NCBI GenBank assembly: GCA_016927755.1
Contig: JAFGLZ010000082.1
Coordinates: forward strand, 1 to 51,489
Reading direction: 5' to 3'
DNA: 51,489 nucleotides
Source: Phycisphaerae bacterium
GTDB lineage: Bacteria > Planctomycetota > Phycisphaerae > UBA1845 > JAFGLZ01
Position 1 is the stretch's first letter. The number at the start of each line of letters is the position of its first letter. The translations under genes and the position numbers were made by a program. Below the pieces are notes generated by a model, which saw nothing but the letters and a program-made list of their open reading frames with translations, did no database searches and was not told the origin of the DNA. Below are positions 5,877 to 13,335 of the stretch, piece after piece.

Positions 5877-8726
5877 TCAGTGTTTGTTGGTCAAGCCAAG
5901 CTCCGCCAACCGGCGGTAAAGCGTGGCCCGGCTGATGCCAAGCCGTTGCGCGGCAAGAGATCGGTTCCCCTGCGCTTCCTCCAGGGCCGCCATCAGGCGA
6001 TCCGCTTCATCCGGGTCGGACTTCCGCCCGCGACGCTCCCGACGAGGCGTCTTGGCTTGCGTCGGCGAGCCGTCGAGCGACAAGTCCTCGACGCGGATCA
6101 CCGGACCGTCGGCGCGAATCACCGCGAACTCGATCGCGCTCTGCAGCTCGCGCACGTTGCCCGGCCACGGATGATCCATCAGGACGCGAAGCACCTCCCC
6201 GCTGACCTCTCGCACGTCCTTGCCCGTCGCGGTCGCTGCCTTGCCGAGAAACGCGCTGACCAGCAGCGGGATGTCCTCCCGACGCTCACGAAGCGGCGGA
6301 AGCTTGATCGTCGCCACGCGGATGCGATAGAGCAGGTCCAGCCGGAACCGCTTGGCGGAAACCTCCCGACTCAGATCGCGGTTCGTCGCCGCGATCAGAC
6401 GCACGTCGACGTTCCGGGGCCGCGTCTCCCCCAGCGGCAATATCTCCTTCTGCTGAATCACACGCAGCAGGTTCGCCTGAACGCTCAGCGGAATGTCCCC
6501 CACCTCGTCCAGCAGCAGCGTCCCACCGTCCGCCGCCTCGAAGAGACCCTTGTGGTTCTCCGTCGCCCCCGTGAACGCCCCGCGCCGGTGACCGAACAAC
6601 TGGCTCCCGAGGAGCGACTCGTTCAACCCAGCGCAATTCACGGCCAGAAACGGCTCGTCCTTGCGATGCCCGGCGAAGTGGATGGCTCGTGCCACGAGCT
6701 CCTTGCCCGTGCCCGACTCGCCCTCGATCAGCACATGACAGTCGACCTTCGCCACCTCGCGAATCAACTGATACACCTGCTGCATCGGCTTGCTCTTGCC
6801 GATCAGGTCGTGGAACTGCGCCCGATCGTCGAGCATCCGACGCAGGTTGTGGACCTCGGAAACGTCATAGAACGCGAAGATCTTCCGCTTCGCCTCGCGG
6901 GGGTCGTCGTGGACGACGACGTCGATCACGACGCTCCGCCGACCCGGCGCCTGAACGTGCACGAGCACCCGCTCACGCCGATCCGGCGGACGACCGCACA
7001 TCTCCTCGAGCTGTACCTTCTCGTCCGCTTGGGCCGACAGCAGAACCTCCCAGTGCTTGCCGAGGACCTCGCTCGGCGTCCTCGCCAACAGACGCTGCGC
7101 CGTCTTGCTCAGGAACGTCACGCGTCCCCTGGTGTCCGTCATCGCGGTACCCAGCGACAACTGGTTCAGGATACTCAGCATGTCATCCCGGCTTCGCTGG
7201 ATCTCCACGTTCAGCTCGACCAGTCTCGCCTCGCCCCTTTTTCGCTGAGTGATGTCGCGCACGATCCCCGTGAAGAACGTCCCCTCCCGCGTCGACCACG
7301 CCGACAGCGAGACCTCGCACGAAAACTCCTCCCCACTCTTTCTCCGACCGACAAGCTCCGTCGGTCTGCCGGATCGGCCCGACTCGATCTCGGATAAAAT
7401 CGGCTCGAACGCCGTGGTGTGACGCTCCCGATGCCCCTCCGGGAGCAGCAGCCTGACGGGCTTGCCCATGATCTCCTCGGGCGCATAACCGAACATCTGC
7501 TCCGCCGCTTCGTTCCAGAACACCACGTCGCCCGATCCGCTCGTCGTGATGATCGCGTCCGTGGCGCTCTGCGCCACCGATCGGAACCGCTCCTCGCTGT
7601 GCGCCAGCGATTCCTGCGTCCACGCGTTCTTCAGCGCGACCGCCGCGAGGTCCGCGAATGCCGACGCCACCTCCGCGTCCCGCTCCGTGAAACCGTCCGC
7701 CTTGTTCGCCAGCCCCATCAGACCGATCGCCTTGCCCTCCATCATCAGCGGCGCGAACATCACGGTGCTCAGCTCGGCGTGTCCGGGCGGCAGGAAACGG
7801 ACCCAATCGCTGCGGGAGAAGTCGTTCTCGTACACCGGCTTGCCCGTCCGGTAGGCCTCGCTGCGAAGCCCCCGGATCGGCATCGGAAGCGAGGGATCCA
7901 CCCGACAGGACAGCCCCCCCGGCTCGAGGAATACCACCTCGTTCTCGCTGCCGTCCGAACTCAACAGCGCCACGTAACCGGCCTCGGCGCCCACCACCCC
8001 CCGGCATGCCTCGAAGATCGCTCGCGCCGCCGGCTTGAACTCCCGATGCTCCAGCACCGCGCGCGAAGCGCTCAGCAACGCTGCCGTCTCCTGGCCCCGC
8101 CGCCTCACGTCCGCAAGCGCCGAGCGGAGCGCCCGATCCGACCGCTCCTCCTGCGTCACGTCCGCTAGCGTCAGGACCAGCCCCGTCACACTGCCCTCGC
8201 CGTCCTTCGTCGGAATCAGTGTCCAGTCCCAGTACATCACGCCGCGCTCCGGATGCTCGGCGTATTCGAACGGCTTGGCGTGGGCTACGTACGGCTCGCC
8301 GGTCTCCGTCACACGCCGGAAGATCTCCTCGTTCTCCGCGTGCGGATAAATCTCGAAGTGATTCTTCCCCGAGAAGAACGACGGCTCTCGCCCGTCCGCC
8401 TCGGCATACGCCCGGTTGACTTGGATGAAGTTGAAGTGCGGGTCCATGTACGCGACCAGCATGTGCGTGCTGTCGAGGATCGTCTGCAGCAGTTGATGTG
8501 CCCCAATGCGCGACTTCGCGCCGAGACCCCCCGCCGCGCCCCGATCCCCCAGTCGGCAGAGATCCTCCTCGGCCGTCCGCAATTGCGTCAGCATGCCGCG
8601 AAGGTCGCCCACCACCTCCGACAGCGCCTCCCGCACTCGGTCTGGCGCATCGGGCGCGCACGGAGCCAGGCGATCCAGCCTTGCCTCGATCTGGTCAATG
8701 CGGTTTGGGCAGTCTCTCTTGCTCAT
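5877..8726 (-). CDS. sigma54-dependent PAS-GAF-PAS-PAS-AAA+-Fis regulator
   Basis: A 949-aa bacterial enhancer-binding protein that would activate sigma54 promoters in response to signals sensed by four N-terminal domains. Order: short coiled region (1-70), PAS (about 75-195), GAF (215-368), PAS (375-495), PAS (515-625), AAA+ (640-865) and Fis-type helix-turn-helix (905-945, QRLGISRATLYRRLAELGL). The AAA+ domain has Walker A GESGTGKE, the sigma54-contact loop GAFTGA and Walker B LLLDEVGD, so it should be ATP-competent and able to contact sigma54. There is no receiver domain. The ATG at 8726 is chosen because the frame upstream of it runs into the candidate promoter at 8984-9012. No target is visible next to it; no -24/-12 box was found at the adjacent glycosidase-like gene. 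Confidence 0.9.
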   Translation of the reverse strand: MSKRDCPNRIDQIEARLDRLAPCAPDAPDRVREALSEVVGDLRGMLTQLRTAEEDLCRLGDRGAAGGLGAKSRIGAHQLLQTILDSTHMLVAYMDPHFNFIQVNRAYAEADGREPSFFSGKNHFEIYPHAENEEIFRRVTETGEPYVAHAKPFEYAEHPERGVMYWDWTLIPTKDGEGSVTGLVLTLADVTQEERSDRALRSALADVRRRGQETAALLSASRAVLEHREFKPAARAIFEACRGVVGAEAGYVALLSSDGSENEVVFLEPGGLSCRVDPSLPMPIRGLRSEAYRTGKPVYENDFSRSDWVRFLPPGHAELSTVMFAPLMMEGKAIGLMGLANKADGFTERDAEVASAFADLAAVALKNAWTQESLAHSEERFRSVAQSATDAIITTSGSGDVVFWNEAAEQMFGYAPEEIMGKPVRLLLPEGHRERHTTAFEPILSEIESGRSGRPTELVGRRKSGEEFSCEVSLSAWSTREGTFFTGIVRDITQRKRGEARLVELNVEIQRSRDDMLSILNQLSLGTAMTDTRGRVTFLSKTAQRLLARTPSEVLGKHWEVLLSAQADEKVQLEEMCGRPPDRRERVLVHVQAPGRRSVVIDVVVHDDPREAKRKIFAFYDVSEVHNLRRMLDDRAQFHDLIGKSKPMQQVYQLIREVAKVDCHVLIEGESGTGKELVARAIHFAGHRKDEPFLAVNCAGLNESLLGSQLFGHRRGAFTGATENHKGLFEAADGGTLLLDEVGDIPLSVQANLLRVIQQKEILPLGETRPRNVDVRLIAATNRDLSREVSAKRFRLDLLYRIRVATIKLPPLRERREDIPLLVSAFLGKAATATGKDVREVSGEVLRVLMDHPWPGNVRELQSAIEFAVIRADGPVIRVEDLSLDGSPTQAKTPRRERRGRKSDPDEADRLMAALEEAQGNRSLAAQRLGISRATLYRRLAELGLTNKH

Positions 8727-8983
8727 TGCCCATTCTCTGGGGCCAGGACGCGCTGCGCGCGCCACACACGTCAACCCCACGACGCGGGCATGCCGAATGG
8801 TGTGACCCTGCACCGGCGACAGCAACCCGGCGGGACAGTCCACGGCCGCTCCAACCTCTACGCGGAACGAATCCCGGCAACCCCGCCGCAACACGATGGC
8901 TTCCTTGCGACGTCGATCCCTAGGCCGCTCTCGAGAGTCCCCGATCGATCGACGTGCAAGCACGATATGTCCTGACCGACCGT

Positions 8984-9012
8984 ATTCTACCAAAGATAGG
9001 CGACTGTGGCCA
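8984..9012 (-). promoter_or_regulatory. candidate sigma70-type promoter for the 949-aa regulator
   Basis: On the minus strand: TGGCCA (9007-9012), 17 bp, TAGAAT (8984-8989). This implies a leader of about 250 nt before the ATG at 8726. I see no gene, repeat or strong hairpin in the rest of the 8727-9222 gap. Confidence 0.4.
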
Positions 9013-9222
9013 TTACTTCCCCCTCAACATCCGCATACGCGTTTCCCTCTTCTCCCCAAAACGTAACGCCGAAGGCCCCCCGACCGACCTCCATACCGAA
9101 AACCCCCTCCGGGCCCGACGACGATCCCGCGGGCATCGCTCGTCTCGCGATCCAGTGAATGGAGTCGAGCAGCCGTACGCCTTGTGCCCGTGCCGACAGA
9201 CGCTATCGTCGCGAGGAGATTC

Positions 9223-10590
9223 TTACGTCACGGGTGGCCGAAGGTCGTACGCCTTCATCCGCTTGTATAGCGTCGTCCGACTGATGCGCAAATGCCTCGC
9301 CGCCTTGGCGATACTCCAACCGCTCAGCATGAGGGCATCACGCACGGTTTCCATCGTCAGATCAGCGCGACGCTTCGATGCGGCCGCAAGACGAGGCCGT
9401 GCGGGCCGGACGGCACACTCACGTAATTCCGGCGGTAGGTGCTCCTCACTGATGCGACCCTCCCGCGCCTTCACGAAGCCATATTCGATGGCGTTCTCCA
9501 ACTCGCGGACGTTGCCCGGCCAAGCGTAGTCGAGCATGAGCCCCAAAGCGCTCTCGTCGATGCCCGTCACGGGCCGCCCCGTCTGTTGAGCGAAGCGGCT
9601 GATGAAGTGGTCCGCCAGGATCGGGATGTCGTCCCGACGGTCGCGCAACGCGGGAAGGCGGATCGGTACGACCCGAAGACGATAGTAAAGATCCTTCCGG
9701 AATCGGCCCTGACTTGCCAACTCCGCCAAGGGTTGGTTCGTGGCCGAGACCACGCGGATGTCGACGCTCATCGACTCCTCAGCCCCCACACGCTCGATCG
9801 TTCGCTCCTGGAGAACGCGAAGGAGCTTGACTTGAATCGCCTGAGAGACGTCCCCGATCTCGTCAAGAAACACCGTGCCGCCGCCACCGGATTCGAAACG
9901 CCCCTGTTTGTCTCGTACCGCGCCCGTGAACGCGCCGCGAACGTGCCCGAAGAGCTCGCTTTCCAGAACGCTCTCCGCCAAGGCCGAACAGGTGACCGCG
10001 ACAAACGGTCCCCCTGCTCGAGGACTGCGACTGTGAATCGCCCGTGCGACCAGTTCCTTGCCCGTCCCGCTCTCGCCCTCGATGAGCACGGTGGCCTCGG
10101 ATTCCGCGACTTCCTCGATCAGACGATAGACCTCCTGCATGACCTTGCTCTTGCCCACGAGGCCGTGCAGGCGGTGCCGCTGACCCAGGTCGCGCCTCAA
10201 AGTGGCAAGCTCCGTGACGTCCCGAACCAGAACCACCCCGCCATGCGCCTCGTTTCCGGCGTCTCGAAGAACCGCCGTATCCATCGACAGGACTTTCCGC
10301 CGACCCGAAGGCATCTCGATCTCGACTTCAAACTCCTTGACAGGACGTCGCTCGCGAATCGAGGTCCGTAGCACAGAACCCGATGCGCACGTCTCCTTGC
10401 CCAGAATGCAGGGACAACCGGCCTGAATGGCCTGGTCCGGCTCGACTTCCAGAATCTCGCAGGCCGCTCGATTGATGCCCACCACGCGACCAGTGTCGTC
10501 GATCGTGACAAGCCCCTCCGTTAGACTGTCCAAGATGGCCTGCAGGCCCTCACGCGTCATCACGTTGGCAGTACCCCTTGGCAGGGACAT
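9223..10590 (-). CDS. sigma54-dependent PAS-AAA+-Fis regulator with Cys-rich PAS
   Basis: A 455-aa enhancer-binding protein. The PAS domain (about 10-130) carries a cysteine cluster, C59-x-C61-x6-C68, plus C44, as seen in PAS regulators thought to sense redox or sulfur chemistry. The AAA+ domain (about 140-370) has Walker A GESGTGKE (172-179), GAFTGA (219-224) and Walker B VFLDEIGD. The Fis-type helix-turn-helix is at the C-terminus (HLRISRTTLYKRMKAY). The ATG at 10590 is chosen over a GTG 18 nt upstream because AGGAGG is 6 nt before it. The gene is divergent from the lipoprotein/YeeE unit, which has a -24/-12 promoter, so that unit is its most likely target. Confidence 0.92.
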   Translation of the reverse strand: MSLPRGTANVMTREGLQAILDSLTEGLVTIDDTGRVVGINRAACEILEVEPDQAIQAGCPCILGKETCASGSVLRTSIRERRPVKEFEVEIEMPSGRRKVLSMDTAVLRDAGNEAHGGVVLVRDVTELATLRRDLGQRHRLHGLVGKSKVMQEVYRLIEEVAESEATVLIEGESGTGKELVARAIHSRSPRAGGPFVAVTCSALAESVLESELFGHVRGAFTGAVRDKQGRFESGGGGTVFLDEIGDVSQAIQVKLLRVLQERTIERVGAEESMSVDIRVVSATNQPLAELASQGRFRKDLYYRLRVVPIRLPALRDRRDDIPILADHFISRFAQQTGRPVTGIDESALGLMLDYAWPGNVRELENAIEYGFVKAREGRISEEHLPPELRECAVRPARPRLAAASKRRADLTMETVRDALMLSGWSIAKAARHLRISRTTLYKRMKAYDLRPPVT

Positions 10591-10601
10591 CGCTGTCCTC
10601 C

Positions 10602-10656
10602 TGTTCACACACTACTGAACACTACACCATGTGAACATTTCTGTCCATAATGAACA
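10602..10656. promoter_or_regulatory. operator cluster: TGTTCA/TGAACA half-sites
   Basis: A perfect inverted repeat, TGTTCA-N8-TGAACA, lies at 10602-10621. Two further TGAACA half-sites follow at 10632-10637 and 10651-10656. The cluster sits just upstream of the regulator start and 90-145 bp upstream of the -24/-12 promoter, the usual distance for an enhancer bound by a sigma54 activator. An AT-rich stretch at 10682-10722 between the two could bend. The assignment to the divergent regulator is inferred from position. Confidence 0.6.
10619..10647 (-). promoter_or_regulatory. candidate promoter of the Cys-PAS regulator, overlapping its operators
   Basis: On the minus strand: TGGACA (10642-10647), 17 bp, TAGTGT (10619-10624). 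One operator half-site lies inside the spacer and another overlaps the -10 box, which would permit autorepression. The -10 is weak (3 of 6). Confidence 0.35.
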
Positions 10657-10747
10657 CGCTGCTGCGGACCAGGTCTCAACGACACAAATACTATAAGTAC
10701 TTTTAAGAAAATAGGTTGTATTGGAATCGCCGTGTCCCGCATCCCGT

Positions 10748-10763
10748 TGGCATGCGGCATGCC
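10748..10763 (+). promoter_or_regulatory. sigma54 (-24/-12) promoter
   Basis: TGGCATG-N4-ATGC matches the sigma54 consensus TGGCACG-N4-TTGC at nearly every position, with the GG (10749-10750) and GC (10761-10762) separated by the required 10 bp. The predicted start is near 10774, about 33 nt before the lipoprotein ATG. A sigma54 activator gene lies directly divergent, which strongly supports the call. Confidence 0.75.
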
Positions 10764-10806
10764 CATAGTCACACCGAAACAATCGCCGCTAACGGAGAAC
10801 TGAATC

Positions 10807-11067
10807 ATGAAAACCGCATCCACACAAGCAAGTAACCGTGTTCCATTCGCCAGCCTCAGGGCCTGGGGACAAAGAGCCCTGCTTCCCGTCGTCTTCGGCC
10901 TGGCCCTGGCGGGGCTCAGCTTGGCCACGACCGGGTGTTCTGAAACTCGGCAGGGAATCCGAAACGCCGTGCCACAACCGTTGAGTCCCCAGTCCGACAA
11001 GACCGTTGCCCGTGAAGCCTCCTCGCCATCCGATACGGGAGAGAGCGTGTGGTGGTCGACGCCGTAA
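10807..11067 (+). CDS. small lipoprotein under sigma54 promoter
   Basis: An 86-aa protein with a long, basic N-region, a hydrophobic segment (about residues 26-41) and the lipobox-like end LATTGC, so probably a lipoprotein with a mature part of about 43 residues. The mature part is polar and unlike any family I know. GGAG lies 9 nt before the ATG. It is the first gene after the -24/-12 promoter and precedes the YeeE-type transporter, so a role in the same sulfur-related response is plausible. The stop codon lies in the loop of a perfect 11-bp hairpin. Confidence 0.7.
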   Translation: MKTASTQASNRVPFASLRAWGQRALLPVVFGLALAGLSLATTGCSETRQGIRNAVPQPLSPQSDKTVAREASSPSDTGESVWWSTP

Positions 11068-11079
11068 TCGGCGTCGACC
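11054..11079 (+). terminator. hairpin around the lipoprotein stop codon
   Basis: GGTCGACGCCG (11054-11064), loop TAAT, CGGCGTCGACC (11069-11079): a perfect 11-bp stem whose loop contains the TAA stop. No T-tract follows, so intrinsic termination would be weak. It may instead set mRNA processing or partial read-through between the lipoprotein and the transporter. Confidence 0.45.
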
Positions 11080-11137
11080 CCTCTCCTGTTCAAAAACAGG
11101 AATGGATGCCTCGGGCAAAGTGTAACGAGAGACGCCG

Positions 11138-11257
11138 ATGAACGCACAAGTACCTCAGAAGAGCCGGCCTGTCTTGGATGCGCCCAAGCACAGGCCGGCA
11201 GGACGAACAGCCCTCGGCGCCGTTGCGATGACGCCTCCTGTAGTGGGCACGACGTGA
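11138..11257 (+). CDS. 39-aa leader-like ORF coupled to the transporter
   Basis: ATG at 11138 opens a 39-codon frame starting MNAQVPQKSRPVLDAPKHRP, with GAGAG 6 nt upstream. Its TGA (11255-11257) overlaps the ATG of the transporter gene in TGATG. The frame contains the whole 11163-11199 hairpin. The stop/start overlap and hairpin suggest a leader peptide that couples translation to yeeE, but the peptide matches no family I know and could be fortuitous. Confidence 0.4.
   Translation: MNAQVPQKSRPVLDAPKHRPAGRTALGAVAMTPPVVGTT
11163..11199 (+). promoter_or_regulatory. strong hairpin upstream of the transporter
   Basis: A 10-bp perfect outer stem (GCCGGCCTGT / ACAGGCCGGC) continues past a single bulged C into a 5-bp inner stem (CTTGG / CCAAG) with the loop ATGCGC. 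It lies about 58 nt before the transporter start with no T-run, so it fits a leader regulatory structure or attenuator better than a terminator. Confidence 0.6.
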
Positions 11258-12744
11258 TGAGGAACAGACGCATGGTGCAAACACGATCGACTCTCTGGAA
11301 CCGGCAATGGTCCTTCGCGCTCGGTGGCCTCGTGGTCGGACTGGGTGAGGTGATCCACTATCTCGTCTTCAAGAAGTTCATCATGGTGACCACCGGCCTG
11401 GCGTGGATGTTCTCCACGGTCGAGGCGAACATCACCCATACCCAGACCATCTCCCGAATGTACCCGCCCAACGTCCACTGGGTCATCATCGGCGCGCTCC
11501 TGGCCGCATGGCTCGTGGGTCGGTCCGAGGGACAAAGCCGCAACTGGATGAAGTACTCCCCGGGCATGCTCGCACTAGCCCTCCTTGGTGGGATCATCTT
11601 CGGCTTCGGGACGCGAATCGGGCCCGGATGCACCACGCATCACATCTTCGGCGGCCTCGGCGTCATGAGCATCGCCAGCATCACGATTGCGGTGGTGGGG
11701 CTGCCCTTTGCCTTTCTAACCTTCGAGATCATGGGGCGGCTAGGGTTCGGCGCGTACTTCAAGCACCAGGAGAACAGACCCAGCGTCGAGCGATGCCGAC
11801 GCCTTGAGACCGAGGCGCCTCAGATGCACGCGAAGCTGGACCTGGGGAATGACCATCGGTTGGCTCATAACCCCGAGTATCGCCCGTGGCGAGATCCGAT
11901 TCGCATGATGGCCTGGTCCATCGTCGCAGTCCTCGTGCTCTCGTCGCTCTGGACGGGCTTCTTTGGAAACGAGAGCCAATCCTTGGCCAGCGGATCGCTC
12001 TGGCCTAAGCTCGTGTTGCTCGTGGCAGGAGGCGCTCTCGGATGGGGCATCGCCAAGGCGGGCGTGGGAACGGAGTGCGGACTGATGGCTCCGGAATCCC
12101 TGTGGGTCAGCGACGAGCACTACCGTCGGCTCAACGTCCCCTATGTCACCCGGCGAATGTTCAAGGCCCTCCTGCCGGTCTCGGGCATCCTGGCCGCCAT
12201 CATCCCCCTCAACGCCGTTGTCGTCGTCATGTGGGTGTTCTTCAACTGGCCCGTGCCCGATGCCGCCCCGAAGCCCGCCGGCTGGGGGCTCCACATCGGA
12301 CATCTCCTGGCCGCTCCCTGCCTGGCCATCGGCAGCGTCCTCATGATCGGATGCGAGATCCGTAGCTACGGACGGGTCGGGCTCGGCTACCTCACCGGAA
12401 TCGTGGGGCTGATCGGCTTCTACTTCGGCTACCTGCCCTACGTGTACTACGCCGGACCGATCGATTCCTTCATAGCGCGATACACGTTTCTCCGACCGAC
12501 GAACGTCCCGGAACTCCTGACAAACGGCCCTGCGGCTCAGAAGATCGTGGGCCTCGTCTACCTCGCCATGCTGCTTACCCTCTTCGCCATCGTCGTTCGA
12601 TATGGCGCAAGACGCCTGGAAACGAATCCGAGGGCCTATCTGACAAGATCTACCGACGAACTCGCGATTGCCCCGGCCCTGCGAGGCCAGACCGCCCGTG
12701 GCTCTGAACCCGCTGATCTGGCCGAACAGTACCAAGCGGCATAG
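11257..12744 (+). CDS. YeeE/YedE (TsuA-like) sulfur-compound transporter
   Basis: A 495-aa polytopic inner-membrane protein of the YeeE/YedE family. Characterised TsuA members import thiosulfate through a relay of conserved cysteines. Three cysteines in glycine-rich loops fit that pattern: GTRIGPGCTTHH (C125), GTECGLMAPE (C274) and MIGCEIRSYGR (C366). About ten hydrophobic helices are visible, with the two-fold repeat of the family. It is longer than TsuA because of an extra loop (about residues 165-210) and a polar C-terminal tail. The ATG at 11257 is used because it overlaps the 39-codon ORF; ATG 11272 has a better GAGGA spacing. It is the terminal gene of the sigma54-controlled unit. The substrate (thiosulfate, other sulfur or selenium species) is uncertain. 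Confidence 0.85.
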   Translation: MRNRRMVQTRSTLWNRQWSFALGGLVVGLGEVIHYLVFKKFIMVTTGLAWMFSTVEANITHTQTISRMYPPNVHWVIIGALLAAWLVGRSEGQSRNWMKYSPGMLALALLGGIIFGFGTRIGPGCTTHHIFGGLGVMSIASITIAVVGLPFAFLTFEIMGRLGFGAYFKHQENRPSVERCRRLETEAPQMHAKLDLGNDHRLAHNPEYRPWRDPIRMMAWSIVAVLVLSSLWTGFFGNESQSLASGSLWPKLVLLVAGGALGWGIAKAGVGTECGLMAPESLWVSDEHYRRLNVPYVTRRMFKALLPVSGILAAIIPLNAVVVVMWVFFNWPVPDAAPKPAGWGLHIGHLLAAPCLAIGSVLMIGCEIRSYGRVGLGYLTGIVGLIGFYFGYLPYVYYAGPIDSFIARYTFLRPTNVPELLTNGPAAQKIVGLVYLAMLLTLFAIVVRYGARRLETNPRAYLTRSTDELAIAPALRGQTARGSEPADLAEQYQAA

Positions 12745-13076
12745 CCCTTCCGCATGCGAAAGCGTTGATTCAGAAACGCCGCCTGGCTCCAGACGCTCAC
12801 GGACTGACTGACAACCGTTTTCGCCACACGGGATCCCTCCCCTACGCTCACGCTTCACTGTTCCCCTTCGGACCGCCTCCCCCAGTGCACCGACCCCCTT
12901 ATCAACGACAACGGGGCCTGGCTCGAGCGGAGATCCCGCGCCCGGTCACACCAATCCGTGGGCCCTACTCTCTGCCGCCAGTGTTCCGCGCCGACAAAGG
13001 GCCAGAGAACAAGAAGAGGACCTGTTGTGCATATGGATAGACTGAAACCCGCCTCGCACGCGTCTCCGCCGAAACA

Positions 13077-13136
13077 GCGCATTTCAGCGCATTTCCGCGC
13101 ATTTCGGGACATTCCGGGACATTCCGAGACATCCGG
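13077..13136. repeat. decamer tandem repeat, six units
   Basis: Six consecutive 10-bp units: GCGCATTTCA, GCGCATTTCC, GCGCATTTCG, GGACATTCCG, GGACATTCCG, AGACATCCGG. The core CATT(T/C)C is kept in the first five. The exact period of 10 bp places each unit on the same face of the helix. Confidence 0.85.
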
Positions 13137-13202
13137 TCCCCACGTCCCCCCGCGCCCACGCAGTCCCGACCCACCCCGGCGAAGCCGGAACCCCGCAAGA
13201 CG

Positions 13203-13232
13203 GTGCATTCCGCGACATTCCGGGACATCGCG
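13203..13232. repeat. decamer repeat, three more units
   Basis: GTGCATTCCG, CGACATTCCG and GGACATCGCG, the same 10-bp family as at 13077-13136, about 70 bp downstream. Related units in inverse orientation occur at the right end of the window (51403-51489). Confidence 0.75.
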
Positions 13233-13335
13233 GTTACTTCGATGTGAATCTGCCCGGTGCCTGCGGGGCCGCCCTGGCGCCAACGCACTCGGCGATCGGC
13301 CCCCCGCGCCTTCAGGTGTGAGTGTGAATCTCTAT

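Larger units (their letters stand above)
12745..13335. other. gene-poor interval with short repeats
   Basis: A 591-bp interval between the convergent transporter and trpE genes. Open frames here have no family resemblance and no ribosome-binding sites. The notable content is decamer repeat arrays at 13077-13136 and 13203-13232. The rest shows no clear terminator with a T-tract. Confidence 0.6.

Noticed and set aside
5871..7397. Long plus-strand frame opposite the 949-aa regulator
   Set aside because: Shadow of the regulator; composition and lack of a ribosome-binding site argue against coding.
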